DNA of 64,000 nucleotides from Rhizobacter sp. SG703 (GCF_012275445.1 NZ_JAAZQK010000004.1:372001-436000), one strand, 5' to 3'. Positions 14,202-23,044 are shown, counted from the stretch's first letter. The notes: generated by a model from the letters alone, not told the origin. Numbers and translations: made by a program.

Positions 14202-15755
14202 ATGAAGAATCACGTCACCCAAACGGTCCCGACGTCCACCAGCCACGGCACGGGCGCGGCACGCGGAAGAATCACCATCGGCGCCCACCGCGCGGAGATC
14301 CTGACCTGGGACGCCGGCGACGATTCGCCGCCACCCGGTGACGCCGCCGCCCCGCCATTCACCGCGGGCACCCGCCCCGCACTCTCTTCGCTCGCGCCCT
14401 CTTCGCTCGCGCCCTCTTCACTCACACCCTCTTCGCGCGCCATCGCATCGCCTGCGCCGCACGCCCGGAGCGCCACGTCGCCAGCCACGCTGCAGCCGCG
14501 CATCGCCTTGCTGACCCCGCCCCCCTCGGCGGCCGGGTTGCACACGAGCACGCCGACCGGCGCCGAGCTGCACGCTCGCCAGATCGCCGTCCAGTTCATG
14601 CGCACCGGCCGCCTGCCTCGCCACGGCCAGGCACTCGACCGCGAGACCGCGACGCAGCACTACCTGGCGCTGCGCACGATCAAGGTGGCCCTGCGCGAGA
14701 GCGACGACAACAAGCACCCGCGGCACAACGCGCTGGCGCAGCTGATTCCGCTGGCCTCGCAGAAGCCGGGCAAGCGGCTTCCGGTCACCGCGCGCTCGTT
14801 GTCCAGGCGGTTGCGCCGCGCCCATGCACGCGACCCCGCCGAGCTGGAAGACATGCTCGAACCGATCTTCGGGCGCGAAGGCCTGCCCGAAGGCCTGCTC
14901 GACCTGATCGCCGATTCGAACGATTCGGACAACGGCGAGGAGCTGACCGAGCTGCTGGCGGACGCCTGCGACCTGCCAGGCCTGTCAACGCATCGCCGGC
15001 GCCTGCTCGAGTTGGCGGACGATGCCGAGCACGACCTGCTCGACCAGAACCGGCACCGGATCTTCGCGTCGCTGAACACCCAGCCGCAGGCGAGCGAGAC
15101 CTCCGATCCGACCAGCTTCCAGGACGCCTACTGCGAACTGGTTCACGGCGACCTCGGCTTCTGCGGCACCTTCAGGAAGATCGTTGAGCTGTTTGGCGCC
15201 GAGAACCTGCGTTCCACGCTGAAGACCCTGTGGGCCGCGCTCGGCGATGACATGCGCGGCCTGTCGGTTGCGTCATCCCACCACTCCCGCGAATACCTCG
15301 CCGCGCTGCATTCCTTCGTGACCGCCATGTCCAACCTGTCGCAGATCACCGTCGTGCTCGATCACTTCACCGGTTTCCTTGACTTCATGACCCGCCGCGG
15401 AACCCCCACGAACGCCGCCGTCCTGCTGACGGGATGGCCCGACCTGTTCGAGCCCGGCACGCCGTCGGCCTTCAGGTTCCAGAACCTGTGCGATGCGCTC
15501 GACCTCGCGCGCGGCGAGCAACGCGCCATCCTGCTCAACGAGCTGGGCAGCATCTTCCGCACGCTGCCCGACAGCGCCTTCCGAGATGCCGCCCAGGAGA
15601 GCGACCTGCTGCGCCGGGCCCAGCTCGTCGATGCGGCGGTGTCGGCCCAGGAAGGCGAGCAAGAGTTCGACGACCCCCTCCACTACACGCTGTCGCCCCA
15701 CGAACAGAAGCTGCAGGGCCAGCCGGTCGCTGCGCCGGGCGCCGCCGTTCACTGA
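14202..15755 (+). CDS. sctW: SctW gatekeeper (YopN/InvE/HrpJ family) with fused TyeA domain
   Basis: A 517-aa gatekeeper that holds back late substrates until host contact. Residues 1-110 are Ser/Pro/Ala-rich (secretion signal and chaperone-binding region, with a 15-bp tandem repeat). The HrpJ-type helical domain spans roughly 120-380. The C-terminal part (NLCDALDLARGEQRAILLNE, GSIFRTLPDSAFRDAAQE) matches TyeA, which is a separate gene in Yersinia; here the two are fused. The SycN-type chaperone gene follows 12 nt downstream. Preceded by an HrpL-like promoter. The ribosome site is weak. Confidence 0.93.
   Translation: MKNHVTQTVPTSTSHGTGAARGRITIGAHRAEILTWDAGDDSPPPGDAAAPPFTAGTRPALSSLAPSSLAPSSLTPSSRAIASPAPHARSATSPATLQPRIALLTPPPSAAGLHTSTPTGAELHARQIAVQFMRTGRLPRHGQALDRETATQHYLALRTIKVALRESDDNKHPRHNALAQLIPLASQKPGKRLPVTARSLSRRLRRAHARDPAELEDMLEPIFGREGLPEGLLDLIADSNDSDNGEELTELLADACDLPGLSTHRRRLLELADDAEHDLLDQNRHRIFASLNTQPQASETSDPTSFQDAYCELVHGDLGFCGTFRKIVELFGAENLRSTLKTLWAALGDDMRGLSVASSHHSREYLAALHSFVTAMSNLSQITVVLDHFTGFLDFMTRRGTPTNAAVLLTGWPDLFEPGTPSAFRFQNLCDALDLARGEQRAILLNELGSIFRTLPDSAFRDAAQESDLLRRAQLVDAAVSAQEGEQEFDDPLHYTLSPHEQKLQGQPVAAPGAAVH
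14385..14429 (+). repeat. 15-bp tandem repeat inside the sctW N-terminal region
   Basis: Two perfect copies of TCTTCGCTCGCGCCC (14385-14399, 14400-14414), a third copy with two substitutions (14415-14429), and a partial fourth. Each unit encodes SSLAP or SSLTP in frame. Copy changes would lengthen or shorten the gatekeeper's secretion/chaperone region without a frameshift. Confidence 0.85.
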
Positions 15756-15767
15756 CGCCCGCACGCC

Positions 15768-16151
15768 ATGGACTGGATCCGCCAAGCCATCTCCGAATTC
15801 GGCCGCTCCGTGGGCCTGCCCGGGCTCGAGCTGTCGGCCGGCGGCCGGCTCAAGCTCACGCTCGGCAGCGGCGGGCAGGTCGGCATGGTGCACCTGGGCG
15901 ACCTCGACACGCCGGTGCTGGTGTTCTACCGCAGCTGCGCGCTGGCGTACCAGGCCGGCGCCCAGCTGCGCCGCGCGCTGCGCCTGACGGACTTCCGCCA
16001 CGGCGCGCCGTGGCCGCTGCAGGCGGCCATCAACAGCGGCGAGCTGTTCCTGGCATTGCGCCTGCCGGAGCGGCGCGTCACCGCGGCGGCGCTCGACGAA
16101 GCGATGGGCACGCTCGCCCGCCTGCACCTCGAACTGCAGCAGACCCGCTGA
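15768..16151 (+). CDS. sycN: SycN-like chaperone of SctW
   Basis: A 127-aa class I chaperone. The N-terminus MDWIRQAISEFGRSVGLPGL follows Yersinia SycN (MSWIEPIISHFCQDLGVP) closely, and the remaining strand-helix pattern agrees. SycN acts with YscB on YopN. Gene order sctW-sycN-sctX is the Ysc order except that tyeA is fused into sctW. No YscB-like gene is seen in the window; it may lie with sctC to the left. Confidence 0.88.
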   Translation: MDWIRQAISEFGRSVGLPGLELSAGGRLKLTLGSGGQVGMVHLGDLDTPVLVFYRSCALAYQAGAQLRRALRLTDFRHGAPWPLQAAINSGELFLALRLPERRVTAAALDEAMGTLARLHLELQQTR

Positions 16152-16160
16152 CCGACCGCC

Positions 16161-16565
16161 ATGGCGACCGACGTCAGCACCGCCCTCTCGATTGCCCCAC
16201 GGCGCACCGGCTCCGGGCTGGAGCGGATCGTCCGCGGCGCACCTGCGGAGTCGAGCTACGGCTGGACCGAGAACCTGTCGCCATCGGAGTTGCAGGCGAT
16301 CTCGGTGCTCGACCAGCTGTTCGAGATGCCGGACATCGGCGACTTCATCCTGCAGTCGCTGCTGGTCCCGCTGGACGACGCCTCGCTGCTGCAGCCGCAG
16401 CATTTCGCGAAGGCACTGTCGACGGCCGTCCCGCAGCTGCGCGCCGCTGCCGATGCCGACCCGTCGCTCGCGCTCGAGCTCGGCCGCTGCGCCGGCGTCA
16501 TGAGTCACGTGGAGGACATGTGCGAGACGCTGCGCCTCTACACCACCGCGCTGCTGCAAGGCTGA
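16161..16565 (+). CDS. sctX: SctX/YscX-like early secreted protein
   Basis: A 134-aa protein placed exactly between sycN and sctY, as yscX is. Features shared by eye with YscX: an N-terminal unstructured part, a central LDQLFEMPDIGDFILQSLL segment, and a C-terminal helical region ending LCETLRLYTTALLQ-like. YscX is exported early and needs YscY as its chaperone; both contact SctV. Only Ysc-type systems carry X and Y, so this gene helps type the locus. The stop overlaps the sctY start (TGATG). Similarity is modest, so synteny is the main evidence. Confidence 0.78.
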   Translation: MATDVSTALSIAPRRTGSGLERIVRGAPAESSYGWTENLSPSELQAISVLDQLFEMPDIGDFILQSLLVPLDDASLLQPQHFAKALSTAVPQLRAAADADPSLALELGRCAGVMSHVEDMCETLRLYTTALLQG

Positions 16566-16942
16566 TGACGATGCCTCATGCCACCACCCCGTCACCCGCG
16601 CTGGCGCACTGCCCCGCCGACCTGATGCGCCTGCTCGGCCACCTGTACCTGCGCCATGGGCATTCGGCCCACGCGGCGGTGCTGTTCGACGCCTTGCACA
16701 AGCTCGACCCGCTCGACGCGCTGGCAGCGCGCTCCCTCGCGTACAGCCGCCTGCAGGAAGGCCGACCCGAAGAAGCGCTGGCCCCGCTGCAGCGCCTGCT
16801 CGACCACGGCGACGGCCATGCCGTGACCCACGTGCTGCACGCCCAGGCGCTGCTGGCGCTGGGCCGCACGGCCGACTCCGCCCGCGCGATGCGCGCCTAC
16901 GTCGCCGCGCGCGCCGTCCCGACCCACCCCGAAAGGCCCTGA
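16565..16942 (+). CDS. sctY: SctY/YscY-like TPR chaperone of SctX
   Basis: A 125-aa protein of TPR-like helical pairs (RLLGHLYLRHGHSAHAAVLF, DALAARSLAYSRLQEGRPEE, HVLHAQALLALGRTADSARA), the layout of YscY. The ATG overlaps the sctX stop; a second ATG two codons later is equally possible. In Yersinia YscY binds YscX and SctV. The sctV start follows 4 nt after the stop, so X, Y and V are translationally linked. Confidence 0.85.
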   Translation: MTMPHATTPSPALAHCPADLMRLLGHLYLRHGHSAHAAVLFDALHKLDPLDALAARSLAYSRLQEGRPEEALAPLQRLLDHGDGHAVTHVLHAQALLALGRTADSARAMRAYVAARAVPTHPERP

Positions 16943-16946
16943 CCCG

Positions 16947-19052
16947 ATGGATGCCTTGCTGCAGCGCACCCAGCGCATCGTGATGGCGGTCGCGAACCGC
17001 AACGACCTGGTGCTGGCCGCGCTGATCGTCTGCATCATCTTCATGATGATCCTGCCGCTGCCGATCTGGCTGGTCGACGCGCTGATCGCGGTGAACATGT
17101 GCCTGTCGGCGATCCTGCTGATGCTGGCGATGTACCTGCCGAGCCCGCTCGCGTTCTCGTCGTTTCCGTCGGTGCTGCTGGTCACCACGCTGTTCCGCAT
17201 GGCCATCAGCATCGCGACGACGCGGCTGATCCTGCTGAACGGCGACGCCGGCCACATCATCCAGACCTTCGGCCACTTCGTCGTCGGCGGCAACCTGGTG
17301 GTCGGCCTGGTGGTGTTCCTGATCCTGACGATCGTGCAGTTCGTCGTGATCACGAAGGGCGCCGAGCGGGTCGCCGAGGTCGGCGCGCGCTTCTCGCTGG
17401 ACGCGATGCCGGGCAAGCAGATGTCGATCGACGGCGACCTGCGTGCCGGCACCATCGACATGGCCGAGGCGCGCCGGCGCCGTTCGGTGGTCGAGAAGGA
17501 AAGCCAGCTGTACGGCGCGATGGACGGCGCGATGAAGTTCGTCAAGGGCGACGCGATCGCCGGGCTGATCATCGTCGGCGTCAACCTGCTGGGCGGCATC
17601 CTGATCGGCACGCTGCAGCGCGGCATGAGCGCGGCCAAGTCGGTGCAGGTCTACTCGATCCTGACCATCGGCGACGGCCTGATCGCGCAGATCCCGGCGC
17701 TGTTCATCTCGATCTGCGCCGGCATGATCGTCACCCGCGTGACCACCGGCGAAGGCGGGCCGAGCAACATCGGCAAGGACATCGGCGCGCAGTTGCTGTC
17801 GCAGCCGAAGGCGCTCGCGATCGGCACCGTCGTGATGATCGGCTTCGGCTGCATTCCCGGCATGCCGACGGCCACCTTCCTCGGGCTGGGTTCGCTGGTG
17901 GGGATGGTCGCCTACACGCTGTCGCGCGGCGAGCGCCGCGTCGTCGACGAGAAGACCGGCCAGGTCACCACCGTCAGCGCGATGGAGGCGAGCGGCCGTG
18001 CCGGCGCCGAGAGAGCCACCGACACCAAGGAAGGCTTCACGCCGGCCGTGCCGCTGATGCTCGACGTGCACGCCGGCCTCGAATCGGCCTTCTCGGCGGC
18101 GCTGCTGAACGAGGAGCTGGTGAAGATCCGCAAGGCGCTGTACTTCGACCTCGGCGTGGTGTTCCCCGGCATCCAGCTGCGCTACAACGACCGGTTGCCG
18201 TCGCAGACCTACACCATCATGATCTCCGAGGTGCCGGTGTCGCAGGGCCGGCTGCGCCCCGAACACCTGCTGGTGCGCGAGCGGCCGGCCAACCTGACGG
18301 CGCTGTCGGTACCGTTCGAGGCCGACAAGAAGTTCCTGCCGCACCTGGCCACGATCTGGACGCCGGCCGAGTTCGCCGAGCCGCTGCGGCGCGCCGGCAT
18401 CTCGTTCATGACGCCGACGCAGATGCTCGGCTACCACATCGCGTTCGTGCTGAAGAAGTACTCGGCCGATTTCGTCGGCATCCAGGAAGCGCGCGCGCTG
18501 GTCGCCGAACTGGAGCAGCGCTTCCCCGACCTCGCGAAGGAGCTGCAGCGCGTGCTGCCGATCCACAAGATCGCCGAGATCCTGCAGCGCCTGGCCTCCG
18601 AAGAGGTGTCGATCCGCAACCTGCGCGCCGTCAGCGAGGCGCTGATCGAATGGGGCCAGAAGGAGAAGGATTCGGTGCTGCTGACCGAGTACGTGCGCGT
18701 CGCGCTGAAGCGCCACATCAGCCACAAGCATTCGAGCGGCCAGAACCTGCTGCCGGCCTACCTGCTCGCGCCACCGGTCGAAGACGCGGTGCGCAGCGCG
18801 ATCCGCCAGACCTCGGCCGGCTCCTACCTGGCGCTCGACCCCAAGCTGTCGAAGCAGATCGTCGAGGCGGTCAAGACCACTGTCGGCGACCTGTCGACGA
18901 GCCCGCAGCGGCCGGTGCTGCTGACCTCGATGGACATCCGCCGCTACGTGCGCAAGATGATCGAGGCCGAGCTGTATGAGTTGCCGGTGGTCTCGTACCA
19001 GGAGCTGACGCCCGAGATCAACATCCAGCCGCTCGCGCGGGTCGAGATATGA
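16947..19052 (+). CDS. sctV: SctV (YscV/LcrD/FlhA family) export-gate protein
   Basis: A 701-aa export-gate component with the full family layout. About eight N-terminal transmembrane helices cover the first ~330 residues, including the conserved FHIPEP-type region (FSSFPSVLLVTTLFRMAISI and RFSLDAMPGKQMSIDGDLRA). The cytoplasmic ring domain follows (LRYNDRLPSQTYTIMISEVP). The ring binds chaperone-substrate complexes and gates entry to the SctRST channel. Family length is about 700 aa, so it is complete. Its TGA overlaps the sctD ATG by 4 nt. Confidence 0.98.
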   Translation: MDALLQRTQRIVMAVANRNDLVLAALIVCIIFMMILPLPIWLVDALIAVNMCLSAILLMLAMYLPSPLAFSSFPSVLLVTTLFRMAISIATTRLILLNGDAGHIIQTFGHFVVGGNLVVGLVVFLILTIVQFVVITKGAERVAEVGARFSLDAMPGKQMSIDGDLRAGTIDMAEARRRRSVVEKESQLYGAMDGAMKFVKGDAIAGLIIVGVNLLGGILIGTLQRGMSAAKSVQVYSILTIGDGLIAQIPALFISICAGMIVTRVTTGEGGPSNIGKDIGAQLLSQPKALAIGTVVMIGFGCIPGMPTATFLGLGSLVGMVAYTLSRGERRVVDEKTGQVTTVSAMEASGRAGAERATDTKEGFTPAVPLMLDVHAGLESAFSAALLNEELVKIRKALYFDLGVVFPGIQLRYNDRLPSQTYTIMISEVPVSQGRLRPEHLLVRERPANLTALSVPFEADKKFLPHLATIWTPAEFAEPLRRAGISFMTPTQMLGYHIAFVLKKYSADFVGIQEARALVAELEQRFPDLAKELQRVLPIHKIAEILQRLASEEVSIRNLRAVSEALIEWGQKEKDSVLLTEYVRVALKRHISHKHSSGQNLLPAYLLAPPVEDAVRSAIRQTSAGSYLALDPKLSKQIVEAVKTTVGDLSTSPQRPVLLTSMDIRRYVRKMIEAELYELPVVSYQELTPEINIQPLARVEI

Positions 19053-20554
19053 GCGAGGCCGCCGTACCGACCGGGCCGGTCGAGCCCGCCCGCGCGACAC
19101 CGCCGGAGCATCCGCACGAGCTGCGCGTGCTGCTCGGCGCGCAGGCCGGCAGCCGGCTGCCGCTGCGCGACGGGGAGTACACGCTCGGCAGCAGCGACGA
19201 CGGCTCGATCATCCTGGTCGGCCCGCGCATTGCCGGGCTGCACGCGACGCTGCTGGTCGACGGCGACACGGTGCAGGTGCGGCCCGAAGCCGGTCGCGTG
19301 CTCGACGCGCAGGGGCGTGAACTGACCCATGCGCTGCCGCTGGCGCCGGGCATGCCGATCGAACTCGACGGCGTGTGGATCACCGTCGACCGTGGCGAAG
19401 CGGCCTGGCCCGAGGTGCGCGACCTCGCCGCCCCGGCCGCGCCGGCGACGGACGCAGTGGCCGCGGGGGTGCCGGCAGCGGCCGCGGGCGAGCCACCCGA
19501 ACGCGATGCCGCCCCAGCCGCGGCGGACACATCGGCGGCCCGCGGCTGGCGCCGGCACCTGTCGCAGCGGACCGGCGTGGCACTGATCGTCGCGGCCGTG
19601 CTGTCGATGATCGTCGCGGGCGCAGCCGCGTGGTGGCATGGCGACACCGCGATCGCGGAGGTGGCGGCCGCCGCGTCGGCGCCCGCGGCCACGGCCAGCG
19701 GTGTGCCGCAGCAGGCCGAAGCCGCTTCGGCCGCCTCTTCGGCGGCGTCCGCCGCCGAGGCCGGGCCGCCGGCCGCACTGGTCGAACTGCTGCGGCGGCT
19801 CGCGCTCGACGACGTGCTGACGCTGACGAAGCAGCCGGACGATGCCTGGCGCATCGCCGGCTACGTGCCGACCGCGGCCGTCAAGGCCGAGCTGGTGAAG
19901 TCGCTGAAGCAGATGAAGGACACGGCGCCCGGGACGCCCGAAGCACCCGAAACGCAGCTGCAGGTGTTCGCCCAGGACGAGCTGGCCGTCGCCGCGCAGG
20001 AGGCGCTGATCGCCGCCGACCTGCCGGCCGGCCTGCGCTTCGCGCCGGCATCGGCCGGCGGCACGCTGAAGCTCGGCGGCGGTGCGCGCTCCGAGGCGGT
20101 GGCCGACGCCGCCGCGCTGGTGGCCATCCGCCGCGTGCCGGGGCTGCACCAGCTGGAGTCCGAGGTGCTGCTGCCCGACGCGCTGCTGGCGCGCCTGAAG
20201 GACGAGATCACGGCGGCCGGCTTGAACCGCCGCATCGCGTTCACGCGCGAAGTCCCCGAGGTCGTGCTCAGCGGCAAGCTGGTGGGCGACGACCTGGCCC
20301 GGTGGCAGGCGCTGTACCAGAAGTTCCGCGCCGACTGGGGCGAGGCCTTGCCGATCCAGGCCAACGTCGACGGCACGCCGCCGGTGCTGCCGTTCGTCGT
20401 GCAGGCGGTGGTCGGCGGCCCCTCTCCGTACCTGGTCACCGAAGACGGCACGCGCGTGATCCGCGGCGGCCGCATCGCCGGGCGCACGCTGACGGCGATC
20501 CAGAACGGCGAGCTGGTGTTCGAAGGCGGCGAACGCGTGCGCTACACGAGGTAA
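19049..20554 (+). CDS. sctD: SctD (YscD/PrgH-like) inner-membrane ring protein
   Basis: A 501-aa basal-body protein. Residues 24-115 form an FHA-like cytoplasmic domain, one helix spans about 175-196, and a periplasmic part with BON-like ring modules follows (from about 240 on). In the FHA fold the usual Gly-Arg and Ser-x-x-His positions read LGSSDD and AGLHA, so the phosphopeptide-binding Arg and Ser are missing, as in YscD. Ala-rich linkers flank the helix. It overlaps sctV by 4 nt and runs into the YscE-like gene. YscD is about 420 aa; the extra length is mostly the linkers. Confidence 0.93.
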   Translation: MSEAAVPTGPVEPARATPPEHPHELRVLLGAQAGSRLPLRDGEYTLGSSDDGSIILVGPRIAGLHATLLVDGDTVQVRPEAGRVLDAQGRELTHALPLAPGMPIELDGVWITVDRGEAAWPEVRDLAAPAAPATDAVAAGVPAAAAGEPPERDAAPAAADTSAARGWRRHLSQRTGVALIVAAVLSMIVAGAAAWWHGDTAIAEVAAAASAPAATASGVPQQAEAASAASSAASAAEAGPPAALVELLRRLALDDVLTLTKQPDDAWRIAGYVPTAAVKAELVKSLKQMKDTAPGTPEAPETQLQVFAQDELAVAAQEALIAADLPAGLRFAPASAGGTLKLGGGARSEAVADAAALVAIRRVPGLHQLESEVLLPDALLARLKDEITAAGLNRRIAFTREVPEVVLSGKLVGDDLARWQALYQKFRADWGEALPIQANVDGTPPVLPFVVQAVVGGPSPYLVTEDGTRVIRGGRIAGRTLTAIQNGELVFEGGERVRYTR

Positions 20555-20556
20555 TG

Positions 20557-20853
20557 ATGAATCCGAGACACCCCCCCGCCAGCACCCACACTTACACGAC
20601 CGAACTGGAAGCGCAGCTGGGCCGCGACGAGAACGGCAGCGTGCGCGCCGCGCTGCGCACCCGCCTGCTCGCACTGCAGGACTCGCTGACCTCGCAGTTG
20701 CGGCGGCCGCATCCGGTGGATCGCTACCGCCAGCTCGATGCGGCGTTGCGAGCCACCCAGGCGGCGCTGGAGACGCTGCGCTGCGTCCACGTTCCCCGTC
20801 CGGACGGCAGCTTTGCCGGTCCGCCCTCCCACCTCGCGTTCCGGCGCGATTGA
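20557..20853 (+). CDS. YscE-like needle co-chaperone
   Basis: A 98-aa helical protein between sctD and the needle gene, the position of yscE. The segment ELEAQLGRDENG, LLALQDSLTSQL, RYRQLDAALRATQAALETL follows the YscE pattern (LEEQLHNVE, LTKLKKDM, QYQVWQRESKALESAI). YscE and YscG keep the needle subunit from polymerising in the cytosol. GAGG lies 5 nt before the second of two adjacent ATGs, so I start there; the first ATG overlaps the sctD stop. The C-terminal 20 residues extend past typical YscE (66 aa). Confidence 0.75.
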   Translation: MNPRHPPASTHTYTTELEAQLGRDENGSVRAALRTRLLALQDSLTSQLRRPHPVDRYRQLDAALRATQAALETLRCVHVPRPDGSFAGPPSHLAFRRD

Positions 20854-20863
20854 TTGCAGTACT

Positions 20864-23044
20864 TCAAAGGAGAACGACTTGGCAGATACCATCACCAGCT
20901 TCACTCAGAACATGTCGGAAATCGTCACCTCCGTGACCGACGAGATGGGCACCTCGGCCGCCGCCCTGTCGAGCGGCGACGTCAGCCCCTCCAGCCTGAT
21001 CACCCTCATGGGCGCCACCGCCAAATTCACGATGGCGCTCGAAGCCTGCTCCGGCATCCAGAAGGCGTTCGGAGACGCCTGCATCACTCCCGCGCGCAAG
21101 ATGACCTGACCGGGCCGCCACCAGCCGGCCCGCCGGAGACTGCTCGAGCCACGTGCCCAGCGCCGCCACCCTCGTGGCGGCCTGCGTCGCGCGGCCCGCG
21201 TCCAGGTCGATCCAGGCGGCGGCGAGCGCGGCCATCGCGTGGGCATGGGAACGTCCCCCGCGCGCGAGCAGGGCCTCGAGTCGCCGCAACGCGATCGCGG
21301 GGTCGGCGTGCAACGCATGTTCGCAGCACGCCACCGCGAGCTCGAGCCAGGGCATGAGGCGTGCATCGAGGCAGCCGGTGCGCGCGGCGACCAAGGGCCT
21401 GCACAGCGCCTGCACCGCATCGAAGCGGCGCGCGGCGAGCAGCACCTGCAGCCGATCCCGCATGCAGATCGCGGCCAGCAACGGATGCCGGCGGCTGACG
21501 TGCCGCGCCTGCGCGATGCAGGCGAGCGCGGCGTCATGCTGGCCGGCGAGGCGCAGCAAGGTGGCGCGGCAGCACGACTCCCGGGCCACCTGCATCGCGA
21601 CCGACGGGTCGTCCGCCAGCGCGTCGAGCGAGGACAGCAGTTCGCGCAGCGCGCCTGTCCGGCGCCTTGCACGCAACGCCTCGGCCAGCGCCATCGCAGC
21701 TTGGCCCTGGGCCGGCTGGGCCCCGGTGAGGCGCGCGCAGCGCAGCGCCTCGACACCGGCGGCCTCGGCTTCGCGCAGCAGGCCGAGCTGCAGACGCGCC
21801 TGCGACAGGCCGCACAGCGGCGCAGCCCGCGCGGCATCGTGCAAGGTTTGCGCCATCGTCAGGCCCATCGCGTGATGGCGCAGCGCGCCCTCCCAGTCTT
21901 CGTCGAGCGCCGCAGCCTGCCCGAGCGCGTCGCAGGCATCGCGCAGCAACAGGCGGTCGCCCGAGCGCTCGGCGTCGCGCAGCGCCTGCGCGAGCCCGTC
22001 GCGCGCGTCGTCCGCGGGACCTGCCGCGGCATCGTGCTGCCGTGCGGCACCCGCCTCGATGCGCGGCGGCGCCTGCGCGGCCTGCGGTCGGCCGAGCAGC
22101 CGCGCGATGCGCGCCTGCTCGAGCCTGACCTCGGGCGCATCGGCGCCCGCATCGCGCAGCACCTCGAGCAGGTGCTCGGCTTCCAGCAGGCTGTCGTCGC
22201 GGCCGCATCGCAGCACACGTTGCCAGGCTTCGTTCAGGAAGGCGTCGCCGAGGTCGAGCGCGGCCGCGCCTTCGGCCGGTGCGAGCCAGCGCGCCACCAG
22301 CGCGGCGGCCCGCGGCGGCAGGTCCTCGAGGTCGTCGGCCAGCACGATGCCTTGCTGCCACGGCGCGCCGTCGCGATGCAGCGCCAGGTGAAGCATGCAG
22401 CGGCCCTGCTGCTGTTCGAAGCGGCTTGCCAGCACGGCCTGCGCGCCGAGGGCCTGCGCGAGCAGCCGGGCGCAGCGCGCCGTGTCGGCTCGCGCCGCCG
22501 GCGGCACGGCCTGCAAGACCCCCAGCGCCCGCCGGACGCTGGCAATGCCGACGACCTGCAGCGTCGCCAGGCCATCGCCGATCAGCGATGCAAGCCCCAG
22601 TTCAACCCACGCGAGCTGCGGGTCGGCGCTGCGGTTGTCCACCGGCAGCACGGCCAGGCGCACCGTCGAGCCGGGTTTGCTGTGCGTCGGCCCCGCGGCG
22701 AGCGCCCGCACCGGCGCGACGAACCGGTAGCCGACGCGCGGCACCGTCTGGATCCACCCGCGCTGCGGATCGGCATCGCCCAACGCGTTGCGCAGCGACA
22801 CCAGGATGCGGGCCACCACGCCCTCCGTCACGTCGCGCTCGCCCCAGCAGTGCGCGATCAGTTCGGCGCGCGAGACGGTGCGGCGGTGGTGCCGCACGAG
22901 GTGCAGCAGCAGGTCGAACGCGAGTGGCCTCAGGTGCACCGGCAGGCCGGCGCGGGTCAGCGTGCGCCGCCTGCCGTCGAGTTCGAGATCGGCAAAACGC
23001 CACGACGTGGCGTCGGCCGGCGCGCGGGGTTCGCTGTTCGGCAT
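20864..23044 (-). CDS. HilA-like transcriptional regulator, winged helix plus TPR (second of pair)
   Basis: A 726-aa regulator. Residues about 10-110 are an OmpR/ToxR-type winged helix (RPLAFDLLLHLVRHHRRTVS, GWIQTVPRVGYRFV). A TolB-like segment follows (VRLAVLPVDNRSADPQLAWV), and then many TPR-like helices. This is the layout of HilA, which activates the Salmonella SPI-1 T3SS. It overlaps the upstream paralogue by 1 nt (TGATG). The frame stays open to 20864, so its last ~80 residues are antisense to the whole sctF gene and look like low-complexity Gly/Asp/Arg sequence. Either that tail is real or the functional end is earlier. Confidence 0.85.
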   Translation of the reverse strand: MPNSEPRAPADATSWRFADLELDGRRRTLTRAGLPVHLRPLAFDLLLHLVRHHRRTVSRAELIAHCWGERDVTEGVVARILVSLRNALGDADPQRGWIQTVPRVGYRFVAPVRALAAGPTHSKPGSTVRLAVLPVDNRSADPQLAWVELGLASLIGDGLATLQVVGIASVRRALGVLQAVPPAARADTARCARLLAQALGAQAVLASRFEQQQGRCMLHLALHRDGAPWQQGIVLADDLEDLPPRAAALVARWLAPAEGAAALDLGDAFLNEAWQRVLRCGRDDSLLEAEHLLEVLRDAGADAPEVRLEQARIARLLGRPQAAQAPPRIEAGAARQHDAAAGPADDARDGLAQALRDAERSGDRLLLRDACDALGQAAALDEDWEGALRHHAMGLTMAQTLHDAARAAPLCGLSQARLQLGLLREAEAAGVEALRCARLTGAQPAQGQAAMALAEALRARRRTGALRELLSSLDALADDPSVAMQVARESCCRATLLRLAGQHDAALACIAQARHVSRRHPLLAAICMRDRLQVLLAARRFDAVQALCRPLVAARTGCLDARLMPWLELAVACCEHALHADPAIALRRLEALLARGGRSHAHAMAALAAAWIDLDAGRATQAATRVAALGTWLEQSPAGRLVAARSGHLARGSDAGVSERLLDAGAGFERHREFGGGAHEGDQAGGADVAARQGGGRGAHLVGHGGDDFRHVLSEAGDGICQVVLL
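20879..21109 (+). CDS. sctF: SctF (YscF/PrgI-like) needle subunit
   Basis: A 76-aa protein starting at TTG 20879 with AAGGAG 6 nt upstream. Size and pattern fit needle subunits: a polar N-terminus (ADTITSFTQNMSEIV), a Gly/Ser/Pro turn (SSGDVSPSS), and a C-terminal amphipathic helix (LITLMGATAKFTMALEACSG) ending in a conserved-like basic tail (ARKM). It follows sctD and the YscE-like gene as yscF does. Needle genes are usually the most highly expressed in the locus, so the TTG start is unusual. The entire gene lies antisense to the tail of the second HilA-like regulator. Confidence 0.86.
   Translation: MADTITSFTQNMSEIVTSVTDEMGTSAAALSSGDVSPSSLITLMGATAKFTMALEACSGIQKAFGDACITPARKMT

Noticed and set aside
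15273-19100. A long antisense open frame under sctW-sctV (about 1275 codons)
   Set aside because: Arg/Asp/Gln-rich low-complexity translation. The plus strand holds well-supported sctW, sycN, sctX, sctY and sctV.
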